Below, one piece after another: positions 29,476-37,633 of a DNA stretch of 64,000 nt. Source of the stretch: Oryzisolibacter sp. LB2S (GTDB lineage: Bacteria; Pseudomonadota; Gammaproteobacteria; Burkholderiales; Burkholderiaceae_C); NCBI RefSeq assembly GCF_040732315.1, contig NZ_CP160388.1:3493501-3557500 (forward strand). Direction: 5' to 3'. Under the pieces are notes generated by a model. That model was not told the origin of the DNA. It saw only the letters and a list, made by a program, of their open reading frames with translations, and searched no databases. Every line of letters begins with the position of its first letter. Position 1 is the first letter of the stretch. Position numbers and translations under genes: made by a program.

Positions 29476-30586
29476 AGCCTTTTCCCATTCCGAGCCGCTG
29501 ACCCTGGGCGTGGAGCTCGAGCTGCAGCTCGTCAACACCCACAACTACGACCTCGCGCCCTACGCCGAGGACATGCTGCGCCTGATGCACAAGACGCCCC
29601 TGCCGGGCTCCGTGGTGCCGGAGATGACGAACAGCATGATCGAGATCTCCACCGGCGTGTGCCACAGCACAAGCGAGGTTCTGGGCCAGCTCACGCCGAT
29701 CCGCGACGCGCTCGTCAAGAGCGCCGACAAGCTCAACATCGCCGTGGCCGGCGGCGGCACGCACCCGTTCCAGATGTGGCACGAGCGGCGCATCTACGAC
29801 AAGCCGCGCTTTCAGGAGCTGTCGCAGCTCTACGGCTACCTGTCCAAGCAGTTCACCATCTTCGGCCAGCATGTGCACATCGGCTGCCCGGATGCCGACG
29901 CCGCGCTCCTGATGCTGCACCGCATGAGCCGCTACATCCCGCACTTCATCGCGCTGTCGGCCTCCAGCCCCTACGTGCAGGGACATGACACCGCCTTCGA
30001 CTCGGCGCGGCTCAATTCGGTGTTCGCCTTCCCGCTCTCGGGTCGCGCGCCCTTTGTGCTGACCTGGGACGAGTTCGGCCAGTTCTTCGAGAAGATGACG
30101 CGCACCGGCGTGGTCAAGAGCATGAAGGACTTCTACTGGGACATACGCCCCAAGCCCGAGTACGGCACGATAGAGATACGCGTCTTCGACACGCCGCTCA
30201 CCATAGAGCGCGCCGCGGCGCTGGCCGGCTTTGTACAGTCGCTCGCGGCCTGGTTTCTCGTGGAGCAGCCCTTCGAGCCCAGCGAGGACGACTACCTCGT
30301 CTACACCTACAACCGCTTCCAGGCCTGCCGCTTCGGGCTCGATGCGGTCTATGTCGACCCGGCCACGGGCCAGCACATGCCGCTGCGCGAGCACATCCTG
30401 CAGACGCTGGACCATATCGCGCGCCACGCGGGCGCGCATGGCGCCTCGGGCGCGCTGCATGTGCTGCGCGGCGAGACCGCATCGGGCCAGAACGACGCGC
30501 GCTGGCTGCGCGAGCGCATGCGCGAGGAGCAGCTGCTCGCCGAGGTCAGCCGCCAGGCGGCGCTGCGTTTTCGCGGGAGCTTATGA
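29465..30586 (+). CDS. ybdK: YbdK-type carboxylate-amine ligase (GCS2 family)
   Basis: ATP-grasp-like member of the glutamate-cysteine ligase 2 family. E. coli YbdK has weak glutamate-cysteine ligase activity; the physiological substrate is unclear. Motifs: [12 protein letters not shown] at the start, [30 protein letters not shown] and [11 protein letters not shown]. Length is 373 residues. It overlaps the antiporter gene by 11 bp, suggesting a shared transcript. Confidence 0.9.
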   Translation: MSLEAFSHSEPLTLGVELELQLVNTHNYDLAPYAEDMLRLMHKTPLPGSVVPEMTNSMIEISTGVCHSTSEVLGQLTPIRDALVKSADKLNIAVAGGGTHPFQMWHERRIYDKPRFQELSQLYGYLSKQFTIFGQHVHIGCPDADAALLMLHRMSRYIPHFIALSASSPYVQGHDTAFDSARLNSVFAFPLSGRAPFVLTWDEFGQFFEKMTRTGVVKSMKDFYWDIRPKPEYGTIEIRVFDTPLTIERAAALAGFVQSLAAWFLVEQPFEPSEDDYLVYTYNRFQACRFGLDAVYVDPATGQHMPLREHILQTLDHIARHAGAHGASGALHVLRGETASGQNDARWLRERMREEQLLAEVSRQAALRFRGSL

Positions 30587-30588
30587 AC

Positions 30589-30740
30589 ACCCCCCTGAGG
30601 CGCTGCGCGCCTTCCCCCCGCTCTCGCTGCGCTGCGCTACGCGGGCAGGGGGACGCCACCAGCGCGGCGGGGCGGCCCTTGCGCGGTGGCCCGAGCCTCG
30701 GGCACGCCAGTGGCACAGGCCGCTTCCAAGTACGTACACC
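30589..30740. repeat. GC-rich intergenic repeat of Comamonadaceae type
   Basis: The gap between ybdK and thiL has no ORF but holds a structured GC-rich element: CCCCCTGAGGCGCTGCGCGC, a serine-codon-like CGCTGCGCTGCGC run, GGGCAGGGGGACGCC, then AGCGCGGCGGGGCGG. Outer CCCCCTG and CAGGGGG are complementary. I recognise this as a repeat seen between genes in Acidovorax-like genomes; it occurs once here. Confidence 0.65.
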
Positions 30741-30750
30741 GGAATAGGCC

Positions 30751-31734
30751 ATGGGTGAGTTTGATCTGATCGCACGCTACTTCACGCGCCCCGTGCGCCC
30801 CGGCGGCGCGGTGGCCCTGGGCGTGGGCGACGACTGCGCGCTGCTAGCGCCCGCGCCGGGCATGCAGCTGGCCGTGTCCTGCGACATGCTGGTCGAGGGC
30901 CGGCATTTCTTTGCCGACGTAGACCCCGAGGCCCTGGGCCACAAGGCGCTGGCCGTGAATCTGTCGGACCTGGCGGCCTGCGGCGCGCGCCCGCTGGCGT
31001 TCACGCTGGCGCTGGCGCTGCCGCGCGTGGACGAGCCCTGGCTGCAGGCCTTTGCCGGCGGCCTGCTGCGCCTGGCCGATGCGCATGACTGCGAGCTCAT
31101 AGGCGGGGACACCACGGCCGGGCCGCTCAACATCTGCATCACGGTGTTCGGCGAGGTGCCCGCGGGCCAGGCCCTGCTGCGCAGCGGCGCGCGCGCGGGC
31201 GACGACATCTACGTGAGCGGCACGCTGGGCGATGCACGCCTGGCGCTCGATGCCTTGCAGGGCCTGCACCCGCTTGCGGCCCCGGCGCTGGCGCGCGCGC
31301 GCCAGCGCCTGGAGCGCCCGACGCCGCGCGTGGCCCTGGGCATGGCCTTGCGCGGCGTGGCCAGCAGCGCGCTGGACGTGAGCGATGGACTGCTCGGCGA
31401 CCTGGGCCATGTGCTGCGCGCCTCCGGCGTGGGGGCCTGCATCGATCTCTCAAAAACTATTGATTTGATAGCTGCCAGCACTTACCCAGAAAGCGCTGCA
31501 TGCCAATTTGACGCGAATTATCTGCAGCAATGCATCCTCGCCGGCGGCGACGACTATGAGCTGGCCTTCACCGCCGCACCCGCGCGCCGCGCCGCCGTGG
31601 AAGCCGCCGCGCGCGCCAGCGGCACACCCGTGACGCGCATTGGCGTGGTGCAGGACCAGCCGGGCCTGAGGCTCGTGGACGCGCAGGGTCGGGCGGTGCA
31701 GCGGCGCTACGCGTCCTTCGATCACTTCGCCTGA
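30751..31734 (+). CDS. thiL: Thiamine-monophosphate kinase
   Basis: Phosphorylates thiamine monophosphate to the active diphosphate. Motifs: VALGVGDDCALLAP (nucleotide/metal site), MLVEGRHF, LAVNLSDLAACGARP, ELIGGDTTAG and LDVSDGLLGDLGH, over 327 residues. A repeat copy (31450-31512) is read in frame as SKTIDLIAASTYPESAACQF, between the ALDVSDGL region and the conserved ILAGGDDYEL, where a variable loop is expected. The gene ends 13 bp inside the convergent tetR gene. Its usual partners pgpA and pncC lie 12.5 kb away. Confidence 0.95.
   Translation: MGEFDLIARYFTRPVRPGGAVALGVGDDCALLAPAPGMQLAVSCDMLVEGRHFFADVDPEALGHKALAVNLSDLAACGARPLAFTLALALPRVDEPWLQAFAGGLLRLADAHDCELIGGDTTAGPLNICITVFGEVPAGQALLRSGARAGDDIYVSGTLGDARLALDALQGLHPLAAPALARARQRLERPTPRVALGMALRGVASSALDVSDGLLGDLGHVLRASGVGACIDLSKTIDLIAASTYPESAACQFDANYLQQCILAGGDDYELAFTAAPARRAAVEAAARASGTPVTRIGVVQDQPGLRLVDAQGRAVQRRYASFDHFA
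31450..31512 (+). repeat. Dispersed repeat, copy F, in frame inside thiL
   Basis: CAAAAACTATTGATTTGATA then GCTGCCAGCACTT, AAGCGCTG and CCAATTTGACG: all parts of the element are recognisable. The stretch is visibly more A+T-rich than the surrounding thiL sequence. Confidence 0.8.
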
Positions 31735-32393
31735 GCCTGGCGCGCGCCCGGAGCCAGCAGCTCGCACAGCAGCTCGACATGGCTGCTGCGCAGCCCCTCC
31801 AGCCCCACGGCGGGATCGCGGCCCAGAATCATCTGCGTCAGCAGTCCGTACATCACCGGCGCGATCGCCAGCCAGGGCTCACGCACCACAACGCTCTGCG
31901 GCAGGCCATGGTGGGCCACATGGGCGCGCAGCATGTCCGCGAACATGGCCATATTGGGCTGCATCACATTGCGCTCCCACAGCTGCACCAGTTCGCCCAC
32001 GCGGTTGCGCTCGGCGGCCAGCAGGCGCAGCGTGACCACCATGGCCGGCCGCTCCTGCAGCCCCGCATACAGCCGGTCCACGATCCATTGGGCAAACGTG
32101 CGCGTGTCGGCGGCAATCGGCGGCTCCGGGAACTCCTGCCAATCGGGTGGCGCGAGCGAGCGATGGAGCAGGGCCGCGAAGATCACGTCCTTGCTCGCGA
32201 AATGCGCGTACAGCCCGCCCTTGGACAGCCCGCAGCGGCGCGCGATGTCGTCCATCGTGGTGGCGGCAAAGCCGCGCTCGGAGAACTCCTCCAGGGCCGC
32301 ATCCAGGATCTGCGCCATGCGCACCTGTGGCGCCAGACGGCGACGCCCCGCCGCGGCGGCGGCATCGGGGGCAGGAGCAGGGAGTGGCGACAT
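31722..32393 (-). CDS. TetR/AcrR family transcriptional regulator
   Basis: Probable repressor of the divergent phaC-efflux-ackA operon. The N-terminal helix-turn-helix reads FAATTMDDIARRCGLSKGGL with YAHFASKDVIF after it; the C-terminal ligand domain matches regulators with a TetR_C tail (MILGRDP). The ATG at 32393 gives 223 residues; a GTG at 32432 would extend it into the operator. A 24-bp palindrome lies 40 bp upstream of its start. Such regulators commonly respond to pump substrates or acyl-CoA-like molecules; the ligand is unknown. Confidence 0.9.
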   Translation of the reverse strand: MSPLPAPAPDAAAAAGRRRLAPQVRMAQILDAALEEFSERGFAATTMDDIARRCGLSKGGLYAHFASKDVIFAALLHRSLAPPDWQEFPEPPIAADTRTFAQWIVDRLYAGLQERPAMVVTLRLLAAERNRVGELVQLWERNVMQPNMAMFADMLRAHVAHHGLPQSVVVREPWLAIAPVMYGLLTQMILGRDPAVGLEGLRSSHVELLCELLAPGARQAQAK

Positions 32394-32432
32394 GGGAGTC
32401 TCGCTTTGGTCTGATCGGTATTGTGATCCCAC

Positions 32433-32456
32433 TAACTACCGACCAGTCGGTCGTTA
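32433..32456. promoter_or_regulatory. 24-bp palindromic operator, probable TetR binding site
   Basis: TAACTACCGACC and AGTCGGTCGTTA form a dyad (TAAC/GTTA outside, CCGAC/GTCGG inside around CA). ACCGACC..GTCGGT is a typical TetR-family operator pattern. It sits in the divergent region between tetR and phaC. Confidence 0.75.
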
Positions 32457-32545
32457 ATATTGCGCGGTTTGATGTTTGTCAAACAAAATGCGCGTCGAGC
32501 GCTTAAAGTCGCTCGGTACTTTCCCTAGTCCCCAGGAGCCTCCTC

Positions 32546-34291
32546 ATGCAAGACGCCCCTTTTGCTGCGACGCAGCTGGCCGAGCGGATAGACACGCTGT
32601 TCCGCGCAGCGCTGGCGCGACGCTCTGCCTCGCTCTCCCCAGCCGCTGCCTTTCTGGCCGCCAGCGACTGGGCATTGCACCTCGCGGCGTCGCCCGGCAA
32701 ATGCATGGATCTGGTCCAGCTGGCCATGCGCCAGGGCGAGGACATGGCGAGCTATGCCCGCCAGCGCATGGGCGCCGGGCCCGACAGCGCCAAGCGCAAC
32801 GGCGTACAGCCGCCGGCGCAGGACAGGCGCTTTGCCGCCCCCGAGTGGCAGCAGTGGCCGTTCAACTACCTGCACCAGTCGTTTCTACTGACCCAGAACT
32901 GGTGGGACGCGGCCACGCACGACGTCAAGGGCGTGGACAAACACCATGAGAACATGGTGGCCTTCGCCGCCCGGCAGTGGCTGGACATCTTCTCTCCGGG
33001 CAACCAGCTCGCCACCAACCCCGTGGTGCTGCAGCGCACGCTGCAGCAGGGCGGCGCCAACCTGCTGCGCGGCGCGCTCAATGCCGTCGACGACATGCAG
33101 CGCCAGGTCGCGGGCCGCCCCCCTGCGGGCGCCGAGGACTTCGTGGTCGGCCGCGACGTGGGCGTCACGCCGGGCAAGGTGGTGCTGCAAAACCATCTGA
33201 TGGAGCTGATCCAGTACCAGCCCACGACCGAGACCGTGCACCCCGAGCCCATCCTGATCGTGCCGGCCTGGATCATGAAGTACTACATCCTGGATCTGTC
33301 GCCGCACAACTCGCTGATCCGCTACCTCGTGGACCAGGGCCATACGGTGTTCTGCATCTCGTGGAAGAACCCGGGCGTGGAGGACCGCGACCTGGGCATG
33401 GACGACTATCTGCAGCATGGATTTCACGCCGCGCTCGATGCCGTGGGCGCCATCGTGCCCAAACGCAAGGTGCATGCGACCGGCTACTGCCTGGGCGGTA
33501 CCTTGCTCTCCATCGCCGCGGCCGCCATGGCGCGCGATGGCGACGAGCGCCTGGCCTCCATGACGCTGTTCGCGGCCCAGACCGACTTCTCCGAGCCCGG
33601 CGAGCTGGCGCTGTTCATCGACGAGAGCCAGCTCAGCCTGCTCGAGGCGCAGATGGACCAGACCGGCTATCTCAAGGCCGGGCAGATGGCCGGCGCGTTC
33701 CAGATGCTGCGCTCCTACGATCTGCTGTGGTCGCGCATGGTCAACGAGTACCTGCTCGGCGAGCGCTCGCCCATGAACGACCTCATGGCCTGGAACGCCG
33801 ACGCCACGCGCATGCCGGCCAGGATGCATTCGCAGTACCTGCGCCGCCTGTTCCTGGACAACGACCTGAGCGGCGGCCGCTACCCCGTGGGCGGCAAGCC
33901 CGTGTCGCTGAGCAACCTCACGCTGCCCATCTTCATGGTGGGCACGCTCACCGACCATGTGGCGCCCTGGCGCTCGGTGCACAAGCTGCACCACCTGAGC
34001 ACGGCCGAGATCACCTTTGCCCTGACCAGCGGCGGGCACAACGCCGGCATCGTCAACCCGCCGGGCAACCCGCGGCGCCACTACCAGATCCGCACGCGGC
34101 CCGCGGGCGGCACCTACATGGCGCCCGACGACTGGCTGGCCACGGCGCCGCGCGTCGAGGGCTCCTGGTGGCCCGCCTGGCGCGACTGGCTGCTGGCGCG
34201 CTCGGGCAAACCCGTGGCGCCGCCGCACATGGGCGCGCGCGGCTACAAGCCGCTCGCCGACGCGCCGGGCCAATACGTGCTGGAGAAATGA
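32546..34291 (+). CDS. phaC: Class I poly(3-hydroxyalkanoate) polymerase PhaC
   Basis: Polymerises hydroxyacyl-CoA into polyhydroxyalkanoate at granule surfaces. The lipase-like box GYCLGG holds the catalytic Cys near residue 315, with Asp in TLTDHVAPW near 470 and His in TSGGHNAG near 498. The 581-residue length and the PhaC N-terminal domain (ATNPVVLQRTLQQGGANLL) fit class I. The ATG at 32546 follows AGGAG. First gene of an eight-gene operon; its TGA shares a base with the fabI ATG. Confidence 0.95.
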   Translation: MQDAPFAATQLAERIDTLFRAALARRSASLSPAAAFLAASDWALHLAASPGKCMDLVQLAMRQGEDMASYARQRMGAGPDSAKRNGVQPPAQDRRFAAPEWQQWPFNYLHQSFLLTQNWWDAATHDVKGVDKHHENMVAFAARQWLDIFSPGNQLATNPVVLQRTLQQGGANLLRGALNAVDDMQRQVAGRPPAGAEDFVVGRDVGVTPGKVVLQNHLMELIQYQPTTETVHPEPILIVPAWIMKYYILDLSPHNSLIRYLVDQGHTVFCISWKNPGVEDRDLGMDDYLQHGFHAALDAVGAIVPKRKVHATGYCLGGTLLSIAAAAMARDGDERLASMTLFAAQTDFSEPGELALFIDESQLSLLEAQMDQTGYLKAGQMAGAFQMLRSYDLLWSRMVNEYLLGERSPMNDLMAWNADATRMPARMHSQYLRRLFLDNDLSGGRYPVGGKPVSLSNLTLPIFMVGTLTDHVAPWRSVHKLHHLSTAEITFALTSGGHNAGIVNPPGNPRRHYQIRTRPAGGTYMAPDDWLATAPRVEGSWWPAWRDWLLARSGKPVAPPHMGARGYKPLADAPGQYVLEK

Positions 34292-35064
34292 TGAACATGA
34301 CCCGCAATCTGCAAGGCAAGAAGGGCCTGGTGGTCGGCATTGCCAACGAGCACAGCATCGCCTGGGGCTGCGCGCGCGCCTTCCACGCCGCCGGGGCCGA
34401 TCTCGCCGTCACCTGGCTCAACGACAAGGCAAGGCCTTATGTGCAGCCGCTCGCCGAGCGGCTCGAGGCCGGCATACAGCTGCCGCTCGACGTGGAGCAG
34501 CCGGGCCAGCTCGAGGCGGTGTTTGACGCCATCACGAGCCAATGGGGCCGGCTGGACTTCGTGCTGCACTCCATCGCCTTCGCGCCGGCCGCCGACCTGC
34601 ATGGCCGCGTGATCGACTGCTCGCGCGAAGGCTTTGCGCGCGCCATGGACATCTCCTGCCACTCCTTCCTGCGCATGGCGCGCCTGGCCGAGCCGCTGAT
34701 GCAGCAGGGCGGCAGCCTGCTGACCATGAGCTACCTGGGCGCCGACGAGGTCATAGACAACTACGGGCTCATGGGCCCGGTCAAGGCGGCGCTGGAGTCC
34801 TGCGTGCGCTACATGGCCACCGAGCTGGGCCCCAAGGGCATACGCGTGAACGCCGTGTCGCCCGGGCCGCTGGCCACGCGCGCGGCCAGCGGCATCGCGC
34901 AGTTCGACCGGCTCATGGCCGACGCCGTCGAGCGCGCGCCGCTGGGCCGCCTCGTGGACATCGCCGACGTGGGCGCGCTGTGCGCCTTCCTGGCCAGCGA
35001 CGCCGCGCGCTCCATGACGGGCAGCACGCTGTATGTGGACGCCGGCGTGCACATCATGGGTTGA
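34291..35064 (+). CDS. fabI: Enoyl-[acyl-carrier-protein] reductase FabI
   Basis: NADH-dependent reductase of the last step of the fatty-acid elongation cycle. The glycine-rich nucleotide site GLVVGIANEHSIAWGCA, LHSIAFAP, and the catalytic SYLGADEVIDNYGLMGPVK (Tyr near 158, Lys near 165 in a Y-x6-K arrangement) are FabI-type. Length is 257 residues. Start could be 34291 or 34297; the first overlaps the phaC stop. Its place in a PHA operon suggests an accessory copy beside a housekeeping FabI elsewhere (inference). Confidence 0.93.
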   Translation: MNMTRNLQGKKGLVVGIANEHSIAWGCARAFHAAGADLAVTWLNDKARPYVQPLAERLEAGIQLPLDVEQPGQLEAVFDAITSQWGRLDFVLHSIAFAPAADLHGRVIDCSREGFARAMDISCHSFLRMARLAEPLMQQGGSLLTMSYLGADEVIDNYGLMGPVKAALESCVRYMATELGPKGIRVNAVSPGPLATRAASGIAQFDRLMADAVERAPLGRLVDIADVGALCAFLASDAARSMTGSTLYVDAGVHIMG

Positions 35065-35072
35065 GCCACGAC

Positions 35073-36566
35073 ATGCAAGCACAACGCATCTATCTCCCCC
35101 TGCGCCAGGCGGCCTGCGCGGGCGCCGCGGCCCTGCTGCTGGCGGGCTGCACGTCGCTTGCGCCCGGCTACGAGGCACCGGCCATGCCCGTGCCCCAGCA
35201 GTACGCAGAGCCCACCGCCGCGAATACCGCAGCGGACCGCGCACAGGCGGCCAGCGCCGACTGGCGCGACTACTTCACCGCCCCTGCCCTGCAGGCGGTG
35301 ATCGCCCAGGCACTGGCCAACAACCGCGATCTGCGCCTGGCCACCTTGCGTGTGGCCGAGGCCCGCGCCGCCTACGGTATCCAGCGCGCAGACCAACTGC
35401 CCAGCGTGGGTGGCAGCGCCGGCCTGACGCGCATCGGCATCCCGGACAACCTGGGCGCGGGCCTGCCCCCTGCCGTGGCCGCGATGGTGCCCAGCACCCT
35501 GACGAGCTACAACGCCTCCATCGGCATCAGCAGCTGGGAACTGGACCTGTGGGGCCGCGTGCGCAACCTGAGCGAAGCGGCGCAGCACCAGTACTTTGCG
35601 GCCGCATGGGCGCGCCAGGGCGCCGAGGTCAGCCTGATCGCGCAGACGGCCAACGCCTGGCTGGCGCTCAAGGAGACCGACGAACGCCTCGCCCTGGCGC
35701 AGCGCGCGCTGGACAACCGTGCCGAGGCGCTGCGCATCTTCGGCCGGCGCGTCGAGGTCGGGGCCACCTCCCGGCTCGACCTGACCCAGGTGCGCATGCT
35801 GCACCAGCAGGCCGAGGCCCTGGTGGCGCAACTGGCACAGCAGCGCGCCACGCAGCAGCACGCGCTCGACCTGATCGTGGGTATGCCCACGCCCATCGCC
35901 GAGGGTGGCCTTCCCGGCGCCGACGCGCTGCGCGTCCTGCCCGCGGGCCTGCCGTCCGACCTGCTCACGCGCCGCCCCGACATCCAGGCCGCGGAGCAGC
36001 AGCTGCGCGCGGCCCATGCGCAGATTGGCGCGGCGCGCGCGGCCTTTCTGCCACGCATTGCGCTCACGGCCATGGCAGGCACCGGCAGCAGCGAGCTGGG
36101 TGACCTGTTTGGCAGCGGCACCGGTGCCTGGCTGTTCCAGCCCAGCATCAGCCTGCCGCTTTTCACCGCGGGCAAGCTCAGGAACAACCTGGATCTGGCC
36201 GAGGTACGGCGCGACGCCGCCGTCGCCCAATACGAGAAGGCCATCCAGGGCGCGTTCCGCGACGTGTCCGACGCGCTGGCCGCGCAGCGAGGCCTGGCAC
36301 AGCAGGTGCAGGTGCTCGCCGACATGCGCACCACCCAGGCCGACCGCGCACGCCTGTCACGCCTGCGCTACGACAACGGTGCCACGCGCTTCTTCGAGGT
36401 GCTTGACGCCGAGCGCGACCTGCTGGCCACCGAGCAGCAGCTCACGCAGATGCGCCGCGCCCTGCTCGCAAGCCGCGTGGCGCTGTACGCCGCGCTGGGC
36501 GGCAGCGCCGGCGCGCCGTCCATGGACAACCCTTCCAACACCCAGAACACGAGCACCAGACCATGA
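35073..36566 (+). CDS. Outer-membrane efflux lipoprotein, NodT/OprM type
   Basis: TolC-like exit duct of a tripartite exporter, 497 residues. A signal peptide ends in the lipobox LLLAGC with the lipidated Cys at 26. Two outer-membrane efflux repeats follow, with family motifs [12 protein letters not shown] and [20 protein letters not shown]. It starts 8 bp after fabI and overlaps the adaptor gene by ATGA. Its partners here are ABC-type, not RND. Confidence 0.93.
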   Translation: MQAQRIYLPLRQAACAGAAALLLAGCTSLAPGYEAPAMPVPQQYAEPTAANTAADRAQAASADWRDYFTAPALQAVIAQALANNRDLRLATLRVAEARAAYGIQRADQLPSVGGSAGLTRIGIPDNLGAGLPPAVAAMVPSTLTSYNASIGISSWELDLWGRVRNLSEAAQHQYFAAAWARQGAEVSLIAQTANAWLALKETDERLALAQRALDNRAEALRIFGRRVEVGATSRLDLTQVRMLHQQAEALVAQLAQQRATQQHALDLIVGMPTPIAEGGLPGADALRVLPAGLPSDLLTRRPDIQAAEQQLRAAHAQIGAARAAFLPRIALTAMAGTGSSELGDLFGSGTGAWLFQPSISLPLFTAGKLRNNLDLAEVRRDAAVAQYEKAIQGAFRDVSDALAAQRGLAQQVQVLADMRTTQADRARLSRLRYDNGATRFFEVLDAERDLLATEQQLTQMRRALLASRVALYAALGGSAGAPSMDNPSNTQNTSTRP

Positions 36567-37633
36567 ACCCAACCGTCAAGAAATGGATCCCCGCCGCCAT
36601 CGCACTGGCGCTGGCCGGTGCCGGCTACTTCTACTGGATGGGCCACCACGACAGCGGTCCGGGCGAAGGCTTCATCAGCGGCAACGGCCGCATCGAGGCC
36701 ACCGAGGTCGACGTGGCCACCAAGCAGCCGGGCCGCGTGCAGGCCATCCTGGTCGATGAGGGCGCCTTCGTCAAAGCCGGGCAGCCCCTGGCCCGCATGG
36801 ACATCAGCAGCCTGCAGGCGCAGCGCGACGAGGCCGCCGCGCGCCAGGCCCAGGCCAGGAACGGCGTGGACACGGCGCGCGCCCAGATAGCGCTGCGCGA
36901 GAGCGATGTGCGCGCCGCCGAGGCCCAGGTGGCCGCGCGCGCGGCCGAGCTGGACGCGGCCGAGCGCCGGCTGGCGCGCTCGACCACGCTCGAGAAGGAA
37001 GGCGCGTCCTCGAGCCAGGAGCTCGACGACGACCGCGCCCGCGTGCGCGGCCAGCGCGCCGCACTCGATGCCGCCAAGGCCCAGGTGGCGGCTGCCCAGG
37101 CGGCTGTGGCTGCGGCCAGGGCGCAGGCCACGGGCGCGGCCTCATCGGTGGATGCGGCCGTGGCCACGGTGGCGCGCATAGACACCGAGCTCAAGGACGC
37201 GCAGCTTGTGGCCCCACGCGACGGGCGCGTGCAATTCCTCGTCGCCCAACCGGGCGAGGTGCTGGGCGCGGGCGGCAAGGTGCTCAACCTCGTCGACCTG
37301 TCGGACGTCTACATGACCTTCTTCCTGCCCGAGACCGTGGCCGGCCGCGTGGCGCTGGGCTCCGAGGTGCGTCTGGTGCTCGACGCCGCGCCGCAGTTCG
37401 TCATCCCCGCGCAGGTCAGCTTTGTGGCCAGCACGGCGCAGTTCACGCCCAAGACGGTGGAGACCGCCAGCGAGCGGCAAAAGCTCATGTTCCGCGTCAA
37501 GGCGCGCATAGACCGCGCGCTGCTTGCCAAGCACCTCGAGCAGGTCAAGACCGGCCTGCCCGGCGTCGCCTGGGTGCGGCTTGACGCCGAGCAGCCCTGG
37601 CCCGCCAACCTCGCCAACGTCGTGCAGCCATGA
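36563..37633 (+). CDS. HlyD-family periplasmic adaptor (YbhG/YhiI-like)
   Basis: Membrane fusion protein joining the ABC pump to the outer-membrane duct. The 356 residues have an N-terminal anchor helix (about 9-27), a lipoyl half ([20 protein letters not shown]), an Ala-rich coiled coil of about residues 75-200, the second lipoyl half ([19 protein letters not shown]) and a beta-barrel. It overlaps both neighbours by ATGA. The order outer-membrane protein, adaptor, double ATPase, permease resembles E. coli YhiI-RbbA-YhhJ. Confidence 0.92.
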   Translation: MNPTVKKWIPAAIALALAGAGYFYWMGHHDSGPGEGFISGNGRIEATEVDVATKQPGRVQAILVDEGAFVKAGQPLARMDISSLQAQRDEAAARQAQARNGVDTARAQIALRESDVRAAEAQVAARAAELDAAERRLARSTTLEKEGASSSQELDDDRARVRGQRAALDAAKAQVAAAQAAVAAARAQATGAASSVDAAVATVARIDTELKDAQLVAPRDGRVQFLVAQPGEVLGAGGKVLNLVDLSDVYMTFFLPETVAGRVALGSEVRLVLDAAPQFVIPAQVSFVASTAQFTPKTVETASERQKLMFRVKARIDRALLAKHLEQVKTGLPGVAWVRLDAEQPWPANLANVVQP

